Part shown: in pieces, positions 9,017 through 18,900 of the stretch
Position numbering within the stretch: position 1 is the stretch's first letter
Layout of the letters: each line of letters opens with the position of its first letter
Assembly: GCF_000514815.1 (NCBI RefSeq)
Contig: NZ_KI911472.1
Coordinates: 26,771-90,770 of the forward strand
Origin: Salinispora fenicalii
GTDB taxonomy: Bacteria; Actinomycetota; Actinomycetes; Mycobacteriales; Micromonosporaceae
DNA length: 64,000 nt
Reading direction: 5' to 3'
Program-made: the position numbers and the translations under genes
The notes under the pieces: model-generated
The model's database searches: none
What the model was told of the DNA's origin: nothing
The model's input: only the letters and a program-made list of their open reading frames with translations

Positions 9017-9054
9017 CGGCGGCAGGCCCGCGGTGGTGCGTGGGCCTGCCGCCG
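9017..9054. terminator. Convergent terminator hairpin
   Basis: A 13-base perfect stem, CGGCGGCAGGCCC (9017-9029) and its complement (9042-9054), with a 12-base loop, between the SQR stop at 8992 and the minus-strand mutase stop at 9056. Likely ends both transcripts. Confidence 0.75.
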
Positions 9055-9055
9055 A

Positions 9056-10333
9056 TCAGCGTACGGCCGCCGCGGTCGAGTCGAAGCGATCCGCCACGTA
9101 GTTCAGCATGCTGGTCAGCTCCTGTGCGCCGACCGCGTGCCCGGCCGGACGTGGCCCGTCGATCGGCAGGGAGCCGACATGTGCCCACTCCAGCCGTCCG
9201 TCGGGGGCGACCCGGCTCCTGGTCCGGCCCTGAGTGTCCGGGTGCAGGCAGTACGGTACGTCCAGCAGGCCGCGCCGGAAGGCGATGTGCAGGGCGGTGC
9301 CCAGGTCTGGGTCGAGTGACCGGACCGCGTCGATCATCGTGCGGGCCTCCTCGTACAGCCCGGACTCTGACGGCGTCCAAGGGGGGCGGCCGGCGGCCCG
9401 CATCTGCTGGGAACATCGGACCTCGCGCTCGGCCCGTTCCACTGCCGCGACGTTGTCGGCGACGTCCGGGATTCGGACCGACTCCATGACTGTCTTGACG
9501 ATGAGCCGCTCGGCACCACCGAAGACGGCGATCCGGGCGCTTTCATCGAGCAAGTTGGAGGAGCCGGCCCGGGTCCGGGGAAAAACGCCCATGTACGTGT
9601 ACAGGACGACGTGGACGTCAAGGCCCGGCAGTAGCTCGTCGATCAGGCGCCGGAGGGCGGCCAGGGCCTCCAGGTCCTGTTCGGGCTGGGTCTGCTGGGC
9701 GTAGCTCAGTGAGATGCTCGGCACCCCATGCTGGGCGAAGAACAGGCCTTCCAGCACGGCGATGGCCACCAGCAGCGATGGCGGGCACATCTGCCCCAGC
9801 ATGCAGCCACCGAAGCTCTCCAGGTGGGCCGGTCGTTCCGGCGTGGACATCTCGGCCAGCCGGTCGCAGGCAGCCGACCACTCGCTGATCGCGGACCGCA
9901 ATGGGGTGCGGCCGTACGGTAGGCAGTAGGAGACCGGCCCGCCCTCGGTGGCGTCCAGCCCGATCCGCGCCATGGCTTCGATGATGTGCCCAGGCCGCGC
10001 TGAGCCGTGCCGGACCTGGATCGGGAATCCGGGCCCGTACACTTCGGACAGCATGGACCTGGTGGTGTCGTCGGGATGGGTACACAGCGGGTAGCCGTTG
10101 AGGCGGGTCCGGGTCCGCACGGCGGTACGGGCGCTGTGTAGGTCGCCAACGCGGGTGTAGCTGTCGAGGGTGATCGTGCCAACGGTGGTCGCCCGGGCGT
10201 CCCGGACCGCGACCAGTCCCGCCCGCATCGCTGATGGCTCGGCGAAGCCCATCCGGGGCTGGACGACCACCAGACCGTCCCGCCGAGTGTTGTTGATCGC
10301 ACCGGCGAAGCCTGTCCCCGGTGGTGCTGTCAT
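9056..10333 (-). CDS. glmE: Glutamate (methylaspartate) mutase large subunit
   Basis: 425 residues from ATG 10333, overlapping the small-subunit stop by ATGA. It resembles the epsilon subunit of B12-dependent glutamate mutases: a TIM-barrel protein with NGYPLCTHPDDTTRSML, PIQVRHGSARPGHIIEAMA, ATEGGPVSYCLPYGRTPL, ESFGGCMLGQMCPPSLLVA and a late KTVMESVRIPD block. With its partner it converts L-glutamate to L-threo-3-methylaspartate by adenosylcobalamin radical chemistry. Such pairs occur in primary metabolism of clostridia and as precursor genes in actinomycete natural-product clusters (for example friulimicin and vicenistatin pathways). Last gene of the NRPS operon, so it most likely supplies the methyl-aspartate building block. 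Confidence 0.88.
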   Translation of the reverse strand: MTAPPGTGFAGAINNTRRDGLVVVQPRMGFAEPSAMRAGLVAVRDARATTVGTITLDSYTRVGDLHSARTAVRTRTRLNGYPLCTHPDDTTRSMLSEVYGPGFPIQVRHGSARPGHIIEAMARIGLDATEGGPVSYCLPYGRTPLRSAISEWSAACDRLAEMSTPERPAHLESFGGCMLGQMCPPSLLVAIAVLEGLFFAQHGVPSISLSYAQQTQPEQDLEALAALRRLIDELLPGLDVHVVLYTYMGVFPRTRAGSSNLLDESARIAVFGGAERLIVKTVMESVRIPDVADNVAAVERAEREVRCSQQMRAAGRPPWTPSESGLYEEARTMIDAVRSLDPDLGTALHIAFRRGLLDVPYCLHPDTQGRTRSRVAPDGRLEWAHVGSLPIDGPRPAGHAVGAQELTSMLNYVADRFDSTAAAVR

Positions 10334-10821
10334 CGCGCGCCTTCCAGCTCGCGGCCGGCGGCGGCAGCGGGAGTGGCAGCGGCGGCGGTAGCGGCGGCGG
10401 CAGGGGCGGCGGCACGGATCTCGGCGAGCAGCCGCATCAGCTTCGGCAGGTCGTCCTTCTCGAGGACGGCGGTCACCCCGGCGGCCTCCAGCGCGGGCGT
10501 GTGGTCGGCGTTCGGGTCCCCGGCGGTGCCGAGCAGCCCGCCAACGATGATCGGCATCGCGTCGTGCCGGGGGTCGTAGCGCACCGCCGCGGCCGCCCGG
10601 GCCGCGTCGGTGTGGCCGTGCCCGTTGACCGAGCTGATCACCAGTGTGTCGGGTCGCAGCCGGACGCAGGTCTCGGTCAGCAGGCCGTCCGGGACGCACG
10701 GCCCGAGGTTGGTGACGTCGTGGCCGGCCTCCTCCAGGGCGAGTTGCAGGTACATGAGGTTCCAGGTGTGGGCGTCGGACGACGTGCCGGTCACCAGCAC
10801 GTGCAGGCGGCGCAGGGTCAT
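10330..10821 (-). CDS. glmS: Glutamate mutase small, B12-binding subunit
   Basis: 163 residues, overlapping both neighbours by ATGA. It has a Rossmann-like B12 domain: VLVTGTSSDAHTWNLMYL at the start, VTNLGPCVPDGLLTETCV, then LVISSVNGHGH. The cobalt-ligating His is His18 within DAH; the family signature DxHxxG reads DAHTWN here, so the glycine is replaced by Asn. The tail after about residue 135 is an Ala/Pro-rich low-complexity stretch encoded by GC-rich near-repeats (about 10340-10410), likely disordered. It acts with the large subunit just downstream to form active mutase. Confidence 0.88.
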   Translation of the reverse strand: MTLRRLHVLVTGTSSDAHTWNLMYLQLALEEAGHDVTNLGPCVPDGLLTETCVRLRPDTLVISSVNGHGHTDAARAAAAVRYDPRHDAMPIIVGGLLGTAGDPNADHTPALEAAGVTAVLEKDDLPKLMRLLAEIRAAAPAAAATAAAATPAAAAGRELEGAR

Positions 10822-12644
10822 GACGGACGCCCGCCGATCAGGGCCGCCAACTCGGCCGGAGTACGGTGCTCAAAGACGTCCACATAGGTCAGCTCGGCAT
10901 CGAACCGCCGGTACACCTTTGAGATCAGCCGGGTGGCCTTCAGGGAGTCGCCGCCCGCGTCGAAGAAGTCGTCGTTCACGCCGCACGGGGCGCCCAGGAC
11001 GGCGGAGCACAGGTCGGCCAGCTCAGCGGCGACAGGGTCAACCTCGGGCGTGGCGGGCGCGGTGTCATTGCTGGAGATCATGCTGAGGTTCACCTTTCCG
11101 TTCGGGAGCAGCGGGAGCCGGTCGGCGATGCGCAGGGTCGCGGGTACGAGGTAGCTGGGCAGCCGCCCGGCGAGCCAGGTGCGGATCGCGGCGGCGTCGG
11201 GGGCGGTACCGAGGTCGAGCGGGACCACCCAGGCGGTGAGACCGCTCGGGCCGTCCGGGCCGTCAACCGGCGCCACGGCCGCGACGTGCAGCTGCGGGTG
11301 GGCGTACAGGGCACGTTCCACCTCCTCGGGTTCGACGCGCAGTCCCCGGATCTTGATCTGCCGGTCGCGGCGGCCCAGGTAGTCGAGCCCGCCGTCCGGC
11401 CGTTCGGCGACCAGGTCGCCGGTGCGGTAGTAGCGGCCGGTGCCGTCCGGGCCGGGACCGAACCGGGCGGCGGTCTCCTCCGGCTTGCCGGCGTAGCCGA
11501 GGCTGAGCGACGGCCCACCGACGAGTAGTTCGGCGGTGCCGTCCTGGTCCGGCAGGAGTATCTGTCGCACGTGGTCCAGGGGCGTGCCGATCGGCACCCG
11601 GTCGCCGGGCCCGATCCGCCGGCCGAACCCGCCGCCCAGCTCGGCGGCGTGGGTGACGAGCACCGTCTCGGTCTGCCCGTACGTGTTGAGCAGCCGGATC
11701 CGGTCGGGGGCGCGCTTGGCCCAGGTCCGTACCTGGGGCGCCCGGACCTCCTCCCCGCCGATGATCACCAGCCGGAGGTCGCCGAGCAGCGCCGCCGTCG
11801 CCTCCGGGGTCTCGTCGGCCTCATCGAGGAAGGCCACCAGCTCGTACCAGAAGGCCGTGGGCAGGTCGATGACGGTGATCTGGTGGCGCCGGGCCGCGCT
11901 CAGCAGGGCGGGCACGGATCCGCTGGTCGCGGCCGGGTCGATGACGAGGGTGGCTCCGGACAGGAACGCCGACCAGATCTCCTCGCCGCTGGTGTCCCAG
12001 CTCAGTGAGGCGAAGCTCAGCACCCGGTCGCCCGGGCCGGTGCCGCAGAGCCTGATCAGCGAGGTGGCCGCCGTGTACAGGGCGCCCTGTGACACCTGGA
12101 CGCCCTTGGGGTCGCCGGTGGAACCGGAGGTGTGGATGACGTACACCGGGTCGTCGGGATCCGTGACGTTGTCGCCCAGGCTTTCGCCGGACCGCAGAGC
12201 TGGATCGATGTGCAGGAATCCCACCGAAAGGCTGCGCGGGAAGCCCATCAGGGCATCGCACCGCCCGATTACCGTCCGGACACCGCTGCCCGCGATCATC
12301 CGTTCGAGACGGGGAGCGGGCTGAGCCGCGTCGAGCGGCGTGTAGGCCGCGCCGATCCGGCCGAGCGCCAGCAGGCAGAGCAGGCTCTGCCGGGTGCGTT
12401 CGGCGGCGACGCCGACCACATCGCCGCGGCCGATCCCGTAGCGGCGCAGGGACGCGGCGAGCATCCCGGCCTGCGACCACAGGTCGTGGTAGGTCAAGGT
12501 TCCGTCCGGGTCGACGAGGGCGGGGGCGCCGGGCCACAGCGCCGCCGAGCGGCGCAGCGCCGCGACGACGGTGCCGGGGCTCGGTCCAGGGGCGGTCACT
12601 GGCTCGGCGGCGGCCGGGCCGGTGCGGGAGTAGGTCGTTGTCAT
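10818..12644 (-). CDS. Stand-alone NRPS adenylation-PCP protein (lysine-like code)
   Basis: 608 residues, A-PCP. Adenylation motifs are intact: VYVIHTSGSTGDPKGVQVS (A3), LNTYGQTETV (A5), YYRTGDLV (A7), LGRRDRQIKIRG (A8) and NGKVN (A10 lysine). The carrier domain at the end has DFFDAGGDSLKATRL with the phosphopantetheine serine. My alignment to GrsA reads the binding pocket as D-T-E-D-I-G-T-L-V-K: acidic residues at positions 239 and 278 suggest a basic substrate, close to published lysine-type codes. There is no condensation domain, so it loads an amino acid for modification in trans or for transfer to another module. MbtH precedes it by 32 bases; the mutase small subunit overlaps its stop. 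Confidence 0.88.
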   Translation of the reverse strand: MTTTYSRTGPAAAEPVTAPGPSPGTVVAALRRSAALWPGAPALVDPDGTLTYHDLWSQAGMLAASLRRYGIGRGDVVGVAAERTRQSLLCLLALGRIGAAYTPLDAAQPAPRLERMIAGSGVRTVIGRCDALMGFPRSLSVGFLHIDPALRSGESLGDNVTDPDDPVYVIHTSGSTGDPKGVQVSQGALYTAATSLIRLCGTGPGDRVLSFASLSWDTSGEEIWSAFLSGATLVIDPAATSGSVPALLSAARRHQITVIDLPTAFWYELVAFLDEADETPEATAALLGDLRLVIIGGEEVRAPQVRTWAKRAPDRIRLLNTYGQTETVLVTHAAELGGGFGRRIGPGDRVPIGTPLDHVRQILLPDQDGTAELLVGGPSLSLGYAGKPEETAARFGPGPDGTGRYYRTGDLVAERPDGGLDYLGRRDRQIKIRGLRVEPEEVERALYAHPQLHVAAVAPVDGPDGPSGLTAWVVPLDLGTAPDAAAIRTWLAGRLPSYLVPATLRIADRLPLLPNGKVNLSMISSNDTAPATPEVDPVAAELADLCSAVLGAPCGVNDDFFDAGGDSLKATRLISKVYRRFDAELTYVDVFEHRTPAELAALIGGRPS

Positions 12645-12676
12645 GGCGTGTCCTTGTGGTCGGAGGTGGCGGGGGA

Positions 12677-12883
12677 TCAGTTCGCGGCGGCCTGCTGGCG
12701 CTGCCGGAGGCTCAGCGGCCGCATATCGGTCCAGAGGGTCTCGATCTGGTCCAGGCAGGTCTGCTTGGGACCGCGGGTCCCCTCCTCCCGCCAGCCTTGT
12801 GGGGCCGGGCGGCTGGCCGGCCAGATCGAGTACTGCTCCTCGTCATTGAGTACGACCTTGAACTGTTCGTCGGTATCGGACAC
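12677..12883 (-). CDS. mbtH: MbtH-like protein
   Basis: 68 residues from a GTG at 12883, between the main NRPS gene and the stand-alone A-PCP gene. The MbtH signature is complete: NDEEQYSIWPASRPAPQGW, then GPKQTCLDQIETLWTDMRPLS. MbtH proteins bind adenylation domains and are needed for solubility or activity of many actinobacterial NRPS. It presumably serves one or more of the five A domains of this cluster. Confidence 0.95.
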   Translation of the reverse strand: MSDTDEQFKVVLNDEEQYSIWPASRPAPQGWREEGTRGPKQTCLDQIETLWTDMRPLSLRQRQQAAAN

Positions 12884-12923
12884 GACTTCGCCTTTCTCGG
12901 AGGTGACGCGAAAACGGTGGGTG

Positions 12924-15900
12924 TCAGTGCGTGCGAACGTCGTCCGTCGTGCGCAGTGCTTCCACGCAGGCGCTGACGACGGTGGGACAGCGGTCGGTGG
13001 TGAGCATGGTGGCGTGGATTCCCGGCAGGTGGATGGTCCGCGGCGCCGCGGCCCGGCCCAGCAGCTTCTGCCACCCGGCCGCGTACGAGCCGTAGGCGGT
13101 GTGCGAGGTACCGGAGGGGCGTTCGGGCGTGGCGTCGGTGCATTCGGCCGAGACCACGAACTGGGTCCGCACTTTCGACTCGTCCGGCAGGGGGAGCGGG
13201 CGGTACTCGGCGAAGGCCGCCAGCATTTGGCCGCAGGCGCGCATCGGCAGGGCGTCACCGAGGCTGATCTCGCCGGCCGAGTAGCCCGCGTCTTCCAGCA
13301 GCCGGGTCAGTTCGGCCCGCAGCCGGTCGCCTTCCGGATCGCCGGCGGGCAGCCGGAGGATCCGCTCCGCGAGGTCCGCGCCGCGCAGATAGCTATCCCG
13401 GGCCGGCCGGTGCAGGTCGATGGTCCGGGCCACCTCGGGCAGGGTGGGCTCGAGCAGGATCAGTTGGACCGGCTCGCCGAGCCGGTCCAACTGCCGCGCC
13501 ATCTCGAAGGCGATGGTGCCGCCGAGGGACCAGCCGACCACGACGTACGGGCCCTCGGGTTGCACCAGTCGCAGGTCGGCCAGATACCCGGCGGCCATGT
13601 CCTCGATGGTCTCTGCGGGTGCCTCCCGCCCGTCCATGCCGAGCGGCTGGAACGCGTGCACCGGGTGCCCCGCGGGGAGGGCGCGTGCCAAGGGCAGGTA
13701 CCAGGCGACGCCGCCGCCGCTCGGATGCACGCAGAACACCGGACGCCCGTCGCCCTCGCCACGCAGGGTCACCACCGTCCGCGTCGTGCCGGTGTGCCCG
13801 GCGCCGAAGACGGTGTCCAGAACCGGGGCGTACGCATCGTCGCGGCTGCGCGCGATCGCGCGCATGGCTTGCCCACGGACGGTCGGTTGCTCGAAGACGT
13901 CCTTGGGGGAGATCTCCACCCCGGCCCGGCGGCAGGCGCCGGAGAGCTGGATGACGGAGATCGACGTACCGCCAAGGTCGAAGAAGTTGTCCTCGATCCC
14001 GATCCGGTCGGTGCCCAGGACCGTGGACCACAACTCGGCCAGCAGCTGCTCGCCGGGGGTGCGTGGGGCCTGGTACCGGTCCTCGAGCTCCGGTCGTCCG
14101 GACGTCGGGCCGGGCAGCGCCCGGTGGTTGACCTTGCCGTGCGGCGTGAGGGGGAAGGCGTCGAGCGCTACCCACTGGTTCGGCACCATGAACTCCGGCA
14201 GTTGCTCCGCGCAGAACCGGCGCAGCGCCGACACGGTGACCGGCGGGTGGTCCTCAGCCGGGATGAACCAGCCGACCAGCTGCTGGTCGCGGACCAGCAC
14301 CACCGCTTGTTCCACCCCGGGGTGCTCGGCCATGCGGGCCTCGATCTCACCCAGCTCGATCCGGTAGCCGCGCAGCTTGACCTGGTCGTCGACCCGTCCG
14401 ACGAAGTCGAGGAGTCCATCGCCACGCCACCGCACCAGGTCCCCGGTGCGGTACATCCGCGCGCCCGGCTCACCGGCCGGATCGGGCAGGAACTTTTCGG
14501 CGGTGAGGGCGGGCCGGCCGAGGTAGCCGCGGGCGATGCCGTCGCCGCCGATGAAGAGCTCCCCGACGGCCCCGACCGGAACCGCCTCGAGCCACGCGTC
14601 GAGAACCTGGAGCCGGGTCTCGCCGAGCGGGCGGCCGAGCGGCAGTGGGCTGTCCACAGCCAGCTCCCCGGCTTCGCGCACCGGGTGCACCACGCGCCCG
14701 ATCACCGTCTCGGTCGGCCCGTAGTGATTGATGACCTCGGCGTCCGGGCGCAGCTCCAGTAGCTGCTTCACCAGGGCCGGGTCCAGCGTCTCGCCGCCGA
14801 CGACCCAGCCGCGCGCCGCCGGTGGGAGCTCCTGGCCGGTCCAGTGTCCGACCAGGTGGCGCAGGTGCGACGGGGTGAGCCGGATGTAGTCGTACGCCAG
14901 GGGCCCGGACAGTTCCTCGGCCAGATCGGCCAGGGTCGCGTCGGCTGGCATCAGGGTGACGCCGCGACCGGACACCAACGGCTCGAAGAGGGCCGACATG
15001 GTCAGGTCGAAGCCGACCGACGAGTGCGCCAGGGTGCCGCGCCGTCCGGCGGTCGGATAGCTCGCGGCCGCCCAGGAGAGGTAGCGCACGATCCCGATGT
15101 GCTCCACCGCGACGCCTTTCGGCTGCCCGGTCGACCCGGATGTGAAAATCGAGTAGGCCAGGCCGCGGGGGTCGACGGTCACCTCGGGGCGTTGGTCCGG
15201 CATCGCGGTGAGCCGGTCGGCCACCCGGTCCAGCGCCACCACGGGCACGTCGCCGAAGACCTCGGCCCCCGGTAGGCACCCGCCTTGCCCGGTGCGGGTC
15301 AGGACCAGCGCGGGTGTAACCGTGTCGGCGATTCGGGTCAGCCGGGCCATCGGGTAGCCCGGGTCCACCGGGATGAAGTAGCCCCCTGCCTTGAGGACGG
15401 CGAGCATTGCGACCACGAGTTCCGGGCTCCGGTCCAGCAGGAGCAGCACCGGTGTCTCCGGGCCGACCGGCGGTGCCCCCAGCGCCCCGGTGTGCAGGGC
15501 GTGGGCGAGGCGGTTCGCCTGGGCGTCGAGGCCGGCGAAGGTGAGGCTTCTGTCGCCGGTGCGCAGCGCGGTCCACCCCGGGGTCCGGTCGGCCTGCGCC
15601 TCGACGAGTTGGTGCACCGTACGGTCGTCGCCGACGTGCTGCTCGGAACGCCCCCACCGGGACGTGCGTACCGTGTCGCTCTCGGACGTGATAGCCAGGC
15701 GGGTGACCGCGAGCTCCGGGGTACGGACGGCTGCGGCGAGCAGATTCGTCAGCGATGTCACGAGCCGTTCGGCGGTGCCGGGCAGATAGAGGTCGTCGGC
15801 GTACTCGAGGACGCCCTCCAGCGTCGAGCCGCCGTCCACCACAGTCAGGACGAGGTCGAACTTGCAGGTCGTGACCGGTACGGGTACGGGTTCGAGGTCC

Positions 15901-18900
15901 ACGTCGCCGGCGCTCCGGCCGGCCGGCTCCTGGCTGCTGAAGCTGTACATGATCCGGAACAGCGGCCCGTTGCCGGCGCCGCGGTCGGCAACCAGATGCT
16001 CGAACGGGAGCTCCTGGTGGGCCAGGGCGTCCGCGGTCCGGGCGTGGGTGCGGCGCAGCAGTTCGTGGAACGTCGGTGCGCCGGACAGGTCACCCCGCAG
16101 GACCACTGTGTTGACCAGGCAGCCGACCAGGTTGTCCAGCCGCGGGTTACCGCGCCCGGACACGGTGCTGCCGATCACGACGTCGGCGCCGCCGGTGATC
16201 CGGTACAGCAGGGTCTGCAGTGCCGAGAGCACCACGGTGGACACCGTGGTGCCGCACCGACGGGCCAGCTCGCGGATGCCCTGGATCTGCCGCGGTGCCA
16301 GCGCGAACTCCACCGCACCGCCACCGCCGCCGGGCGTGGCCGGGCGTGGGAGGTCGCCGGCCACCTCGGTGGCGACGGCGCCGGTCAGCTCGGTGCGCCA
16401 GAAGTCCAGCTCCGCCGCGTACCGCCCGCGCTGCGCCGACTGGCGCTGCCAGACCGCGTAGTCCGCCTGCGCAAGGGCCGGCTCGTCGAGCTCGGGTTCA
16501 CGGTGCCCGGTGTCGGCCGCGTACAGCTCGGTGAGGTCGCGCTGGATCAGGTCCATCGACCAGGCGTCAACCGCCACGTGGTGGGCGGTCAGCAGCAGGA
16601 CGTGCTCCCGCTCATCGAGGCGCCACAGCACGGCGCGCAGCGGGTGCTCGGTCGCGAGGGTGAAACCGAGGGCGGCTTCGGCCAGCAGGAGCTGCGCGAG
16701 GTCCGTGCCCGGTGCGGCATCGCGTTCGGTGAGTGCCGCACCGCCTCCGGCGGGGTCCGCGACCTGGACCGGCATCCCGTCCGGGCCGGGGTGGATCCGG
16801 GTGCGCAGCATCTCGTGTCGGTCGACCACCCGGTTCAGCGTTCGGCGCAGCGCCCCGCGGTCCAGCGGGCCGATCAGCCGCAGCGCCAGCGGCACGTTGT
16901 AGACGCTGTCGCCGGCGCTCACCTGATCCGCCAGCCAGATCGACTCCTGCATCGGCGACAGGGGCAGCGGCTCATCCCGGGGCACCGGGGCCAGGTGGAC
17001 GGCGTCGTCACCGGTGGACGTCTCGGCGGCGAGTTCCGCGGCGACGGCGGCGACGGTCGGGGCCGCCAGCAGCCGCCGCAGGGAGAAGCCGGCGCCGAAC
17101 TCGTCGCGGATCCGGGCGAGGAGCCGGAAGGCGAGCAGCGAGTGGCCGCCGAGTTCGAAGAAGTTGTCGCTGACCGCGACCTCCGGCAGGCCGAGCACCT
17201 CGGCGAAAGCGGTGCAGAGGAAGCGTTCCCGGTCGTCCCGCGGCGGGCGGGCGGTGCTGCGTGTGCCGTAGTCCGGCGCGGGCAGCGCGGCGCGGTCGAG
17301 CTTGCCGTTCGGTGTCGTGGGGAAGTCCGGCACTGGCACGATCACCGCCGGGATCATGTAGTCGGGCAGCGTCCGGGAGAGCTCTGTGCGCAGCGCGTCG
17401 GGGGCGACCGGGCCGTCCGGGATCACGTACGCCACCAGTCGCAGGTCACCGGGCCGGTCCTCGCGGACGACCGCTGCGGCCCGGCGCACCGGACCGGCGT
17501 TGATCAGCGTCGTCTCGATCTCTCCGAGCTCGATCCGGAATCCGCGGAGCTTGACCTGGTGGTCGGTGCGGCCCAGGTACTCCAGGTCGCCTGCGGCGGA
17601 CCAGCGGACCAGGTCGCCGGTGCGGTACATCCGGGTGCCGGGCGGGCCGAACGGGTCGGGCAGGAACTTCTCGGCCGTCAGACCGGGCCGGTTCCAGTAC
17701 CCGCGGGCCAGCCCTTCTCCGGCGATGTGGAGTTCACCGAGGACCCCGATCGGGGCGGGGTGCAGGTTCGCGTCGAGGACGTACACCTGGGTGTTGTCGA
17801 TGGGCACGCCGATGGACCCGCGCCGGATGCTGTCCTCGCTGGTCGGGCCGCTGGTAGACCAGATGGTGGTCTCCGTCGGTCCGTACATGTTGGTGACCTC
17901 GGCGCCGGCGTCGCCTAGCCGGCGGGCCAGCTCGGCGGGGAGCGCCTCGCCGCCGACCAGGACCCGAATTCCGGCCAGCGCCGGTCCGGAGAGCTCCGGG
18001 ACGAGGGCCTGCCACAGGGTCGGTGTGGCCTGCGCCAGGGTAACCCGGTGGCGGCCGGCGAGGTCGATCAGTGCCGCCGGGTTGCGGGCGGTGTCCGCGT
18101 CGGCGAGCACCACACCGGCGCCGGAGCGCAGCGGCAGGTACAGCTCCAGGCCGGCGATGTCGAACGAGACGGTGGTGGTGGCCAGGACCCGGTCCTCGGC
18201 GGTGAGGGGGAACCGTTCAGCCATGGCCGCCAGGAAATTGTCGAGCGCGGCCCGGGTGATCACCACGCCCTTTGGCCGGCCGGTCGATCCCGATGTGTAG
18301 ATCACGTACGCGCTGTGTCCGGCGGGGACGGCGGGCGGCTCCGTGGCGGGATAGCCGCCGGTGTCGGTCTCCTCGAGGACCACGAGCCCGGTGATGTCGT
18401 CCGGGCCGAGCCGATCGGCCGTGGCAGCGTCGGTTACCACCAGCACCGGGCGGGCGTCGGACAGCAGGTAGGCGATCCGCTCGACCGGGAAGTCCGGGTC
18501 GATGGGCAGGTACGCGGCCCCGGCTTTGATGACGGCGAGCAGGGTGACGAGCAGATCGGCGGAGCGCGGGAGCAGCACGGCCACGAACGTCTCGGCACCC
18601 GCGCCCCGTTCCATCAGGAGCCGGGCCAGCCGGTTCGCCCGCTCGTCGAGCTCGCGGTAGCTGAGTGTCGTGTCCCCCTCGATCACGGCGACCGCGCCGG
18701 GTGTGCGGCGGCACCACTGCTGGAAGCGTTCGCGCAACGATGCGGCGGGCAGTGGCCGGGCGGTGTCGTTCCACCTGCATAGGACGGTGTGCAGCTCGTC
18801 GGTGTCCAGCAGGTCCACCTCGGATACCAGCCGGTCGGGCGCGCCGGTCAGCCCGGCGAGCAGGCTGAGGAACTGGCCGGCCAGCTGTTCCGCGGCCGCC

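Noticed and set aside
12132..17918. Long plus-strand frames opposite the NRPS genes (876 and 877 codons)
   Set aside because: They are exact shadows of high-GC minus-strand NRPS genes with intact motifs; composition is Arg/Gly/Pro-rich and no ribosome binding site fits.
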